The translations under genes were made by a program, and so were the position numbers. Below are positions 13,386 to 24,732 of a stretch of DNA of 64,000 nucleotides, one piece after another. The notes under the pieces were generated by a model. The model was given only the letters and a program-made list of their open reading frames with translations. It ran no database searches and was not told the origin of the DNA. Each line of letters begins with the position of its first letter. The first letter of the stretch is position 1. Source of the DNA: Pagrus major (lineage: Eukaryota > Chordata > Actinopteri > Spariformes > Sparidae); contig NC_133221.1 of assembly GCF_040436345.1 (NCBI RefSeq), positions 28,874,008 to 28,938,007 of the forward strand, read 5' to 3'.

Positions 13386-13575
13386 CTTGTTTTACTTGTT
13401 TTTATGTATTTTTTATTGTGTCCTTTATTCATATAATATAGTATATTATATATAACATTTGTGACGCACTTTGCACTTGTTTTACTTGTTTTTATGTATT
13501 TTTTATTGTGTCCTTTATTCATATAATATAGTATATTATATATAACATTTGTGACGCACTTTGCACTTGTTTTAC
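13386..13575. repeat. 90-bp tandem duplication, two identical copies plus a partial third
   Basis: The unit starting CTTGTTTTACTTGTTTTTAT at 13386 recurs at 13476 without an evident difference. A third partial start (CTTGTTTTAC) lies at 13566. Each unit contains ATATAATATAGTATATTATA and GTGACGCACTTTGCA. The identity implies recent duplication. Confidence 0.9.
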
Positions 13576-13898
13576 AGACAATTCTTTGATTTATTTAACA
13601 TGAACCAGTTGTTGGTTTCTCTCTTTGTCTACATCTTTCTGTCTCTCCTCATATACACACACATAGCCCCCCTCACCCCCCCGTCTCAAGCCCCCTCAAG
13701 ACCCCCGGGTGATCCCCAGACATTGTTATGACCACTGAGGAGGCGGGCCTTGCACGCACACTCTTGGGTTCAACGAGGGCGTTTAAAGGAGGGGCACGAG
13801 GGGGGATGATGTGAACATTTTAGGCGCCATGTGGGGGGAGAGAGGAGGATTGTTCACCCTGGAGTGAGTCTGGGGGTTGTTCCTCGAGTGCGAGTGAT

Positions 13899-13900
<2 letters not shown>

Positions 13901-13967
<67 letters not shown>
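13901..13967. repeat. (TG)33 microsatellite
   Basis: One of the longest uninterrupted dinucleotide runs in the window. The Cys/Val frame across it is an artefact. Confidence 0.95.
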
Positions 13968-13968
<1 letters not shown>

Positions 13969-14559
13969 GCCTGGTCAGCAGCAGTATCCTTTGAGAGCTT
14001 GTGGACTCATTGCTGCAGGGCTAACAATGTAGCCACCCATCAACAGTAGCCTACAAATGAGGGAAGGTCATAGTGCAAAAGTGCACGTGTGTGTGCGAGT
14101 TAATATATACAGTAAGTCCTGTAAGGTGCTCTCATTTACCATTCATTCTGCTGACAGAGTAGACAGATAGGCTCTTCTTGTTTCCTCCTCTTCATCACCT
14201 CTCAAACACACCCCCACTAGCTCACATCCTCTTCCTCCTTCTCCTCCCCTTCCCCCGCCCCACTAATTCCCCATCTTCTATCCAACCACTGAAGTGTATC
14301 CATGTGCACATATGCACAGATAGACACTGGGACCCCCCCACCCAACCCCGTCACGAACAAAACACAAACACACACAGTGCTCTCATTTCATTACTCAATC
14401 CCTCAGCTCATTACCACATGGGGATTAACTATCAGAGGACTACATGATGGAGAGCAGGTCTGGGATGGGCAGCAGCGTGAAAACCACAGCAGCACCACCA
14501 TTGTCATTAGCATGCCACTCAGGCGGCCGTGAGCACATGTTTGGTCCTGTGGATTTTCC

Positions 14560-14900
14560 ATTTAACATGTACACACATTAATACTTAGCAGCGCTGATTC
14601 CGACGAATTACTGAGTCGTAAATTCATAGAATAAATGCATAATACATGAAAGAATCAATGAGGCGGGCAACAAGAAATTAATCTTTAGCAGATTTTAAAA
14701 CATGTTATCTTTGATCGGTCGAGATAGCGTAATTGGATTTATTGTACAAGTGGGATTGCTTTCTCGGGTGGCTGTTCCTAAGAAATGTATCATTTTAAAT
14801 ATAAATGTGTGAATAATTGTGCACATTGAGAATAATGAACACAAATAATGGATAAATCATTGCATGCACGATGAGGTAAATTAAAGCCTGTTAACGGTTG
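14560..14900. other. AT-rich, repeat-free stretch resembling a conserved non-coding element
   Basis: It contains several homeodomain-type cores (TAATTG, AATTAATC, CATTAATA), a TTTGAT motif, and few CA or TG runs. No match to the repeat families here was noticed. This texture is typical of vertebrate developmental enhancers, but conservation cannot be judged from one sequence. Confidence 0.25.
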
Positions 14901-15739
14901 AGGCGGTTGCTTGAGATGTTTCAAGTTTTACAGATTGTGTTGCTATAAATTAAATTAGTAGAATTTTGTTGCCGTAATTCATAAATTATAATACAGTCAA
15001 ATTCAATAGATTGATGAAAATGACATGAGAATACATGTGACAATTGTAAACAAATATGAAAGAAGTTGAAGCAAAAAACAATCAAATGAATTTATTGAAT
15101 TGTATTTCATAGAAAATAGTTCACTGTGTATTCATTCAAACAATAATTGCCATCCAACACTTATTAAACATGATCTCAAGCTAATGTCAGAAAGTTTACA
15201 AGATTGGTAAGTCTATTTTTTTTGTTAGTAGAGTACGATTATAATAGATATCACTTCTTCAAAGAAGGTTAGAGCAAACATAAACTTGCATGTAATTTGT
15301 TCCAGTTTTTTCAAACCCAAAGCACTTATTCTGAATTACACTGTAGAATCAATGTTGTCATGCATTGACTGTAAAATAGTGGACAGAGTCATTGTGATGT
15401 CATTCACAGATTTCTGAAGAGCCAGTGTGAAGCTCAAAGTGAGTGGCCTGACTCCGGCTAATCATAAAATGGGCGAGTGTGAGTGGAGTTGAGCCGAGCC
15501 GAATGAAGCCTGGTTACCAAAAACACGCCCGCCTAGCTGGAAGCTACCAAGCTAGCATGTAATCACAAAGGAAGAAAGTACCTTATTTCGCCTATTGTTA
15601 CTTGTGTGAGTTTGATCACAGAATCATTTGTGTTTTTTTTTTAAGTTTGTCAAAATCGTGTTTGAAGCCAGAGTACCAAACTGTACATCATCCATAAGTA
15701 AGTAAGCAACATGCAGGCATGGAGGCTGATTGTGTCTGT

Positions 15740-15870
15740 GTTTGTGTTCAGTTTAGATTCGGAAGTCAGCACTCACCAGAGACTCCGGTTCTTTGTTATC
15801 CTTCAGTGTCTTTTCTCTCATCTCCTACATTTATGAAGTAAAGTTCATTTCCCCTCCATTCAGCAATGAA
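15740..15870 (+). repeat. Diverged partial copy of the 8880 element
   Basis: GCACTCACCAGAGACTCCGG followed by TCTCATCTCCTACATTTATGAAGTAAAG matches 8960-9040 in order and orientation. The termini are not clear. Confidence 0.45.
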
Positions 15871-18800
15871 ATATGATAGAATTACAGTACATTATAACGG
15901 ATTTTGGTAGCTTAATCAATCAATCTTAAAATGAAAATTCACGCCTCGAACAGTTGTCATGAGCAATGGAATTCACTATAGAGCGCTGTAGGGATGACAT
16001 ATTTCTCTAAGTTAACCCCAATGTTAGCATCGCCTTGGTTTCCCCTCGAGAAAAAGCCTATTGGATTTTTGGATTCAAAGCTTTTAAGACACAAAGCATT
16101 TTATAACTTGATTATGGGACATTTAAGGATGTATTTTATGTTGAAGAACAAAACATATAAATATCTTAAGCCCGTAGTAACACAGACCTTATTTCAGGAA
16201 TTTAACCGAAAGCCCAATAAAAAAAAACATTGACTTTGAGATGAGGGAACCAGATGTACAAAAATGCTAACTGATTTTAAGACTCATATCAGTCTACGGA
16301 TTAATAGATTAATTATAGACTCTATAGATTTTGTACCAGGCTGTAAACATTTTTATTTCTGCTGTAAAGTTGGGCATTTTAAGATGGGCGCCTACGAGGA
16401 TTGACCTGCTTTTTTTGCCAGCCTCAAGTGGCCATTCAAGGAACAGCAGTTCTTGGTACTTCTGCGCTGGCATCATTTTCAGCCCTAGAGGTTGCTGCTT
16501 GATGACAAGCTACATTTAAGTCAGCATAAAGCCTCATTCCTTCACAGAACATATCAGATAAATGATTATTTGTTCAGCAGGGCTTGCTAGATTTTTCCAT
16601 TTTGTGTTAGCAAAGACAACAACAATAGCCAAGTGCATGCAACCCGTCAAATGAACGGAGCATTTTAGCAACATCCCCTTCAAGTAAAGACACAGCCTGT
16701 CACACTTTAGCACTGAGAAGTTCTTTGTTTTTGACAGTATTTAAAATTTTATATGAAAAATGAATGCCTGCATAGTGGTCTTCACAGATTTGTGGAAACC
16801 AAGACTGGACCTGGGACCTGAGTCAGGTCAACGTTGTAGTCAGTTTAACATGACTGGGTCAGGTACCATTTAATTGCACACGTCTGTGTGTCAATATGTC
16901 AAATATGTTGTGCAATCATCATAGGATGAAAAGGGGGTTCTTTTAGTTGTGATGGAGAGTGTGGACTGTGAAGTGCATGAGACCTGACATGAGCCTATTA
17001 CTTTTATTCTCATTATAGTAATACATTGATCCTGCTGCCACTCTTTTGGAATCTCTCTGTTTGGGTCCATTCATCTCGCGTTATGCATGAGGAGTGTCCT
17101 TGGATCTGTTTCAGATCAGGGTCCTTTCTTTTTATCAGTTTATTCAGTCTGGATCCATTTCAGATGACCCTTTGAGCGTAAACATTATTTTTGGTTAGCA
17201 CTTAAAAGTGACTCAAACTCACAAATTCATCAGTGCAAGGTTTAGCTCATTAGACCTAAATGAAAGCAGGTATTAAACCAGTTCAAGGAAGAAAGGCCAG
17301 ACCTCTCTTCTTTTTATCTCATCTCCACCTTTGGTTGTACATAAACCTGCAATTAGGATTTACTGCTAATTCGACTGAAAACACATTTACTACCCATTCT
17401 CTGCTTCTGAACATGAGGCGTTTTCTTGTGTTAACTACCCCATAAAGAGAGGTCATCCCCAGGGTCATCAATCCCATCTCCCATCAAGCTGTGCTTCTGG
17501 TCTCTACTCTGTCCTCTCCCCCTTTAAGACAGGGCATGAGGTTAAACTGCACCTTTTCTTTTCCCGCTCTTTCTTGTGCTCTTCCTTTGCTCCCCTTTCC
17601 CACTAGTTCTCCCTAACGAAGATCTCCAGCAGAAAAAACAGCTTTCTCCCCTCTTTCGTTTCCTCTGTTTCCCCCTCACATCCCTCTAGGGGTCAGCCTA
17701 TGACCTTGTCCCTTTCACCCTTATTGTCCCCTAAACTGATTGTTCTGCAGCCAGTCCCTCTGTCAGCATGCTCCCCAAAGGTTTGATTTATTTCACTAAC
17801 TAGAGCGCCGGTGAACAGGCCTCTGTCTGGGTTAAGCACTTCACTCGCACATTGTTACAAGTTAATGCGGTCAGTTGAGTGATCTGTGACCCCTCCGGCA
17901 TGGACCCCTTCTCTTTTCACCTCCTCAACTCTGCTGCTGCTGACCAGGGGTGGCAGTATGACAGAACACACACACACACACTTCTAAACATCCTTTGGCA
18001 CATAGAAACAAATGTCCTGTACAAAGACTGAGGTAAGAGAAAGAAAAAAAAGCCCATACCCGAACACACACACAGACACACACACACAGATCTATGTATA
18101 ATACTACACACTCCCACACCGCCTTACTGGGTGGCAGACTGAGAGTTCATGGAGGGCAAAGCTCTTTAACATGCATGTCCTTCCCTCTTGGTGGTGGAGG
18201 GTCATGGGTTGCGGTGGGCTGGTCAGCGGCAACACACACAGGCTGGGACTTATCAAAATGCAGCGGGAGGAGGCTATAAAAGGCCCATTTAGCTGTCAAA
18301 TAATCAATGTCTTATAAGGTGTATGTATGTCTTTGTTTCCCTGGATATTAGATGATCATGGTGTGTTTTTATTAATAATAATCTCCCCGCAGAAGAGCAG
18401 ACAACAAATGTGTTAACATCAATGACTTTATACAGAACACTCATTGAAAAATCCATATTGTATCAATAACCTTTTATTGTACTCATGTGTTGGTCGAACA
18501 ACACTACAAATGTCAGGAATCCCATCTAGTGCAATCAGGTGCAAAACAATCTTGTCAGTGTAATTTATATTACACACATTACACAGAATAAATCATAGCT
18601 GAAGTCTTCTTTGAGGGCTTTCCCACCCGCGGTGTTATAAACCTGTGGGAACTACTTTGAGCTGTATGCAATACGTTGACACACTTGACGCAGGCTTGGA
18701 AAGTTTAGCTGACTAAAAACGTCACACAGGCCTGAACAGTCAGTCAGGTTTTGTTTTTTCACACAGGGAGAATCACCACCTACCTGATCTGACTGCCCCC

Positions 18801-21800
18801 CTCCCCAGTGTTCACACACAGTGAACACAAATCTTCACGTGTACCTCAAACTTTCAGAACATGCGGTCCTCGTGTAATGCTGATATTCCCCATTCTCAAG
18901 AAGCAACTCCTCCTCTCAATCCCAAACGCACCCGCCTCTTTCACCTCCCCCCTCCACCGCCACCATCAGAGCCCCTCATTGACAGCCAGTTGCCGTGAAA
19001 CAAGATTGGAGACTGAAGTGGCGGGAATCCTGTGATGCAGAGAGGGGCGGGTGGTAGGGGAGATGGGAGGGAGTAGCTCTGACAGATGGAGAGACACAGG
19101 GTGACAGAGTTTAGATTTAGAGAGATAAAAACAAAGAGACACGAGGAAGAGAGAGACAGCGTAGGGAAAGAGCAGAGGACAGAGTAAAGAAAAAAATGTG
19201 CTGAACTGTTTAAGAAACAGTGACTAAACAAAGGCCATGTGGTATGTGTGAACATGTAGTAGGGTGAAATAGTGTCAGACATTCTCTGTTTACTGAAAAG
19301 ATACAAGGTGTTTGAATGTGATTTCAGTGTGTACATTATTATCATGCATAAACCAAGGTTTCAAAAATGAACTAAAATTATAAATAGACTCTGAATAAAC
19401 AATCCTGACATTATGATGTCTGTGTATTGTGCTGCTAGAGATATCTAGTGAAGTTAGTGTGGTAGCCAGCCAGCCCCGCCCCACCCAGGTCCAAAGCTCC
19501 TGTGCTAGCAGTGTAAACACTCACACTCCCCTGGTCCCTGAGCTCCCAGTCCGAACCGCTAGCTGCACAGCTAACTGAGCTACATACCTAAGGGCAGCTA
19601 CAGTTAGCAGCAGTTAGCCCCCTATTTGTTTTGGCCATTTCTTACATACTGCAGCTATAAAACAACATCTTATTCATCTTATAACATCTCATCAGTTTTA
19701 GCAGTTTTTCCTTAAGTGATTAAGCATTAAGTAAAAATGAGTTGATTTCATGTCCTTTCAGTGAAACATAAGACATGCACTCTTTTTTGCAACCCCACAG
19801 GTTGCAGTGAATAGTTTCCTTAAGTTTATGGTCTTGATCCCTAGTTTGAAGTCCTCTTCAATACAGCATGATGTTCATTTTCTAAATGATGGTCCCATTT
19901 AGAGTAAAATAGATAATAAAGCAGAGTATGCTTTAGGGCGAGGCTTCCTTGTGATTGAGAAGTCACTACCATGGCATGTCCTCGGGTTCTCAATCAGATT
20001 CAATCAGGATATCCGCCCACCATCATGTCCAAATATGGACACTTCTGGCAAATAAATAACAGAGAGCCAGTAATGATATAATGCTACACTTGAGGCATCA
20101 AAATGGTAGTCCACAAAGCAATGAGTGGCATAAGGCTGAGTTTAAACTTGATTGTATTATATATCACACAGTTCTCCTTACTGGATTACAAAAAATGAGC
20201 AAACAAAGAAACATTAACTGAAACTATTTTTTAAATCAAAATCTTGTCCAGGATTCCAAAAGAAAAGCAAGTGAGATGAACATTGACAAATGTCAGCCCT
20301 TACTGCATGAAGGCAACACAATGACATTACCTTTACTGGCATTTATCAGGCCCACGCTGAGTTACACGTGGGTGGGTGTCTTGCCCCGGGGGACATCTTC
20401 CCCAATCCTAGAGTATGTATGACAGCAGTTCTTGTCTTGTTTTACAAAGTGTTTTTTGTGAATTATATGTCTCATAAAGCTGAATGAAAAAGGAGAACTT
20501 GAAGGTTTTTTTTTTTTTTGAAACAAACTGTGTTTATTTTCCTGACTGCTTTTGCTGCAGTGCAATGCAACGTCATCCAGTGACACACGGCCTTGGCTGA
20601 TAAAAGCTCTTTCACGAGGTGTTATGACTCTTTTGAAAACCTACCAGCAGTTAATAATGTGCAGTAACCCCAGTTGATTTATGAGGGGACATTATAATAG
20701 AACTGTCTCACAGTGTAGTAAAACAATAACCTATTCCCACTAGCTTAACAGAGTAATGTTTAAAGTGTCTGTGTACTCAAAATGAACTAGTTCGTAGTGG
20801 CAGTGGCAATGCTAGTAACACTGGCTCTTTAACTCATATAGAGTACAGATTACATTAGAGAACCAACTATCCAAAAAAAAAAGTTATACAAGGTAACACA
20901 TCTAACAACTTGTACCTAACAAAAATAACATCACTGACTAAACCGTTCAAAGTGCTGAAAATAAATGTATGCTACGCTGCAGTTTTGGCACTCAGCATAT
21001 TCTTTAAAAGGCCATGAACAAAATGGGCCCTTAATCCGTACAGTTCCAGGAAGAGAGAGGTGCTTTAGATCCAACGCCAGCCATCAGCCACAGAAGAGGG
21101 TTTCAGCCTGTGATCCAGTGATTGATGAGGACCCTAATGGGGCACTGTGGAAACGGAAAGCCAGGGAGGAAATGCCTCCCATCTCACAACCACTCTTTAG
21201 CAACAAGTGTACGACTAAATGGTCGTTGAACGCCATAGAAGCAATGCCTCGGTGAGTGTGTGTGTGTTTGTGTGTGTGTGTGTGCCTGCAAACTTGCAAC
21301 TGTGTATGCAGGCGCACATGTTTTCATCCATGCGTATATGTGTGCGTGCATGTCCACTGTTATTGCTGCAAGCGTGCACATGTTTATATGAGAGTGTATG
21401 CATGATTGTGTATGTGAGGAGATGAAACTGGCTCGCGCTAACCTACTAATGGGAGCATATTCGATAAGAGACACTTACACCACTCAGCCAGACGATAATG
21501 CAAACACAGATCCATCCTCTTGGTGTTTCTATTCCAAGATGGCCTGCTTTCTTGGAAAGCTAAATGGAGCATTAACAGATGGTCTGTATATTTTAGTGGA
21601 GTTTTTTTTCCCATAGAGGGAAGTAGTTATTTATTTTCTATGTAACTAGATAGCAGGGAGAGAGGAACAGGGGAGCTGATTGGATGAGTTTAATGCGCAA
21701 ATGATCCATATCTCCAAGAAGAACAAGATTAATGTCCAAATGAACTCATCCTTCTCACCTAAAATGAACTGCTGAGATGTAGACACTCTAACACAAAGTG

Positions 21801-22207
21801 CCAACCCACAGTGTCTTGCAGTTCTGTCAAATCATGTTTCAGCAGAAGTTCATGACTGTTGCATCTCAGCCTGCATCGTCTTTTTAATGCCCACAGAGTG
21901 CACGTGACGAAAAAGACAAGCCTTTTTCAAAATTGCCTGAACGTGAATCATGATGGGGCGTTCAAGTACCCGAGAGTTGCCTTTGAAGTCAAAAAAGAAA
22001 GAAGTGTTGAGTAGAAAGGGTGAAAAAAAAACTGTCCACCCTCACTTTCCCTCCTTTTTCCAGCCTCTTTGTGCCTCTGTGAACTTGCTCTCCTTGGATG
22101 AGACACAAAGGCTCCTGAGGAGAAAGGCCCCAGAATCGCCGCGACTGCCACACACAGATCTTTTCACTGGAGCCGGCCGTTGGAGCCACAAACCCAATGC
22201 CCGATCT

Positions 22208-22213
<6 letters not shown>

Positions 22214-22244
<31 letters not shown>
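22214..22244. repeat. (GT)15 microsatellite
   Basis: An uninterrupted GT run. Confidence 0.95.
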
Positions 22245-22248
<4 letters not shown>

Positions 22249-24054
22249 TACACCCCCACCTCATGTAATCTATGGCTTCTTCTTCCCACATCAAACTAGA
22301 AAGGAATGTGACCACCACACAAAGCAAAATCCCATTTAACTGGAAGACGGCAAGCATTTCTAGGAAACACGCACCATGCAGAAAAAAAGGCAGCATCATT
22401 TCTAAATGAACTGAAAGGTTCTATCATCATTAATTAACTTGAACAGAACATGTGTCACTCAATAAAATAAACAGATTTAAGTAAAAGTAGACAGGGACCT
22501 AGTTAATTAAATACTCACATGTGACTTTACATTTTAATATTTTAGTTATTATTAATTGGAATTATAAAAGTAACATTAATTTAGAATTTTCTAATGTGTA
22601 AGAGCAGTTAAAAGGTCCAGCAGACCACTACCTACAAGATAAGTCGTAATCATAACATCAAAGATAAACGTCATGTATGAGAAATTAATATTGCTAACGT
22701 TAGCCAGCTAGCTACATATTCACCTAGAGTATGCGCAACTTACTTTAATGTGCTTTGGGAGGTTGGAAGATGAGTTTTAAAAGCTTTAGATTAGACATAA
22801 AGTTTGTCTCAACAGGAAAATGTATGCTAGCCGGCTAACTAAAGCTAGCAAAAGCTGGTCACAAGGTCCAAACGAAGAATAGTTGTATAATTGTATTCTT
22901 TGTACATTTAGCTAGATTTAATATAAAAATATCTTAAGAAATTGAAATGTTATCAACATAGATATTACCAATGTTAGCATCCAAAGATTCTTGTACGCTA
23001 ATAGTTTCCACATACATATGTGTACAATGGCGAGTCAACTCCATAATATTTTGGTCAGGAATTTGCCTCCAGTACGTTCAAAAAATTTTACCTTTGCGGT
23101 GGCTTGTGTGCTAGCTTAGCTAACAGGCTGCTAACTAGCTAACATTATTGGTCATGTTCTTGTCCATGTAGTGCTCCAACCTCATGTTCCACACGACGGG
23201 GTGGCTTAAAACAGACAGTATGAGCCTTTCACCCATGGCTAAACAGGTAGTTTCTATCCATCCATCCAAGAGTTGCATTTTCTTGCGTTGGACACTAGGG
23301 GCATTATCCGTATATTAAAGTGAAACTCTCACCAAAATGCAACCTAGGCTTTTTTTGTGAATGTGTTTGAGTCAAACCTTCATGTAAAAGCATAATTACG
23401 ACGAAAAAGCCACTTTTAAGATTCACCGTAGTTTCCTTTCCGGGTCAAACTCATTTTCAATGGCGTGCTCGGGTCAGCTTTATGGTAGCATCAAAATCGC
23501 TATTTTTAAAGGTGACATATTATGCTCATTTCTGCTTGTTGACATGGTTCCTTGATGTCTAAATGGAATGATAGTAACATGCTTTGGTCGAAAAAAACGA
23601 AGGATTGAGCACAGCAGGGGTGTTTACACACCAGTTTCACAGCCCTGCTCTAAGCGGCCGGTTTGAGTGCCTTTCCCTTTAATGCTAATGAGCTACTGCG
23701 TGCGCCGCCCACCTCTTCCTGCCGGGCGGAAGACGTGAGGACGGCATCGCGTGACCATGGCAACGAGCTATACACATTTGCGAATGCAACTTTTCTGTGT
23801 CCATGCCTGTATATGACTGATAGTAGCACAGCAGACATGTAGCAGGTAACCCCTGTCTCCGGCTCCAAGACAAAGTAGTGATTGCTTTACTGCAGATAAC
23901 GTTTTGGTACTCTCAGGTCTGGTCTCTCATGCCAGCAGCTAACGCTACACATGTATTACATGTATACCAACACACAGGAAGTCGTTCGACTGCCAAGGTA
24001 CTCCTGGGCGTCTAAAACACTGTCCTTTAGCACAACATGCTAATGAATTAACGT

Positions 24055-24200
24055 AGCTCACCATCCGCTAACAACTGAGACGATTTCATACCGTCTCCTC
24101 TGCGTGTTCACGGCGGAACAGTAGCTCACCGTCCGCGAACAACTGAGACATTTCAACCGTCCCCTCTGCTTGTTCACGGCCGAGCAGTGGTTCACCGGCC
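24055..24200. repeat. 68-bp tandem repeat inside the THAP element
   Basis: The unit beginning agctcaccatccgctaacaa at 24055 recurs at 24123 (agctcaccgtccgcgaac) with a spacing of 68. A diverged third start (ggttcaccggcc) lies near 24189. Each unit contains ACAACTGAGAC and TGTTCACGGC. It lies on the far side of the THAP exon's donor, so it would be intronic or subterminal in the element. Confidence 0.6.
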
Positions 24201-24453
24201 GGTTAGAAGCGATAAAATCTCAATATCCTAATTCATTTTCTCAATTCACTGTCATGTTTTAAAAGAGTGTTGATATGACAAATTAACATTTGGTAACATT
24301 AACATTATCGTGAATCCTACGGCCAGTGAGCCCAACGTTGATAACTTCACATGTAATGTTAGTTCAGCCTCATATTTACATCGACGGTTAGCGTTAGCTC
24401 ATGTGCTAAACGACCAAAGTAACACAAACTACACTGTTTTTTTAAATACTTAC

Positions 24454-24732
24454 AGCTCCATCATTGACAGTGGGTATGGATCCATCTTTTAAGGGACAAT
24501 CTTGTTGCCAGTCCAGCATCCAGTCCTGACCCTGGTTGCTGAAGCAGTCCGGCGTGAAGTGACTGGCACAGACCATAACGCTTTTGCTCACTGAAGCTGG
24601 GACGTTTCCCTGATAAATAAAATGTAGCCGCTTCGCTCTGATATCCTCTTTGGTAGGGAGGCCATGTAGCGAAACAGGAGGATCCGTGCATCCGACGACA
24701 GAGCAGCAGTGCTTGGCTTTCGGGTTGTACAT
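24454..24732 (-). CDS. THAP-type zinc finger first exon carried by a transposon
   Basis: The minus strand encodes 93 residues from an ATG at 24732 to a donor (GCT then gtaagta) at 24453. The peptide has the THAP C2CH pattern: C10-x4-C15, 39 residues, C55-x2-H58, followed by F59 and DCF at 62-64. It ends with GSIPTV (85-90), matching the C-terminal AVPTIF-type box of THAP domains. THAP domains bind DNA through the zinc-coordinated fold and occur both in host factors and in transposases (P-element, Kolobok). The exon lies inside an element bounded by terminal inverted repeats at 23510 and 25035, so it is most likely a leftover of a transposase-related gene. No downstream exon (DDE or other) was found. 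I see no stop or frameshift within the exon. Confidence 0.7.

Larger units (their letters stand above)
14901..23318. other. Intergenic, no gene recognised
   Basis: Mostly unique sequence with pyrimidine-rich blocks (17450-17720), short CA/TG runs (18060-18090, 21258-21284) and a poly(T) run at 20507. Reading frames here lack protein motifs. 21640-21760 has a non-repetitive, enhancer-like texture. Confidence 0.45.
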
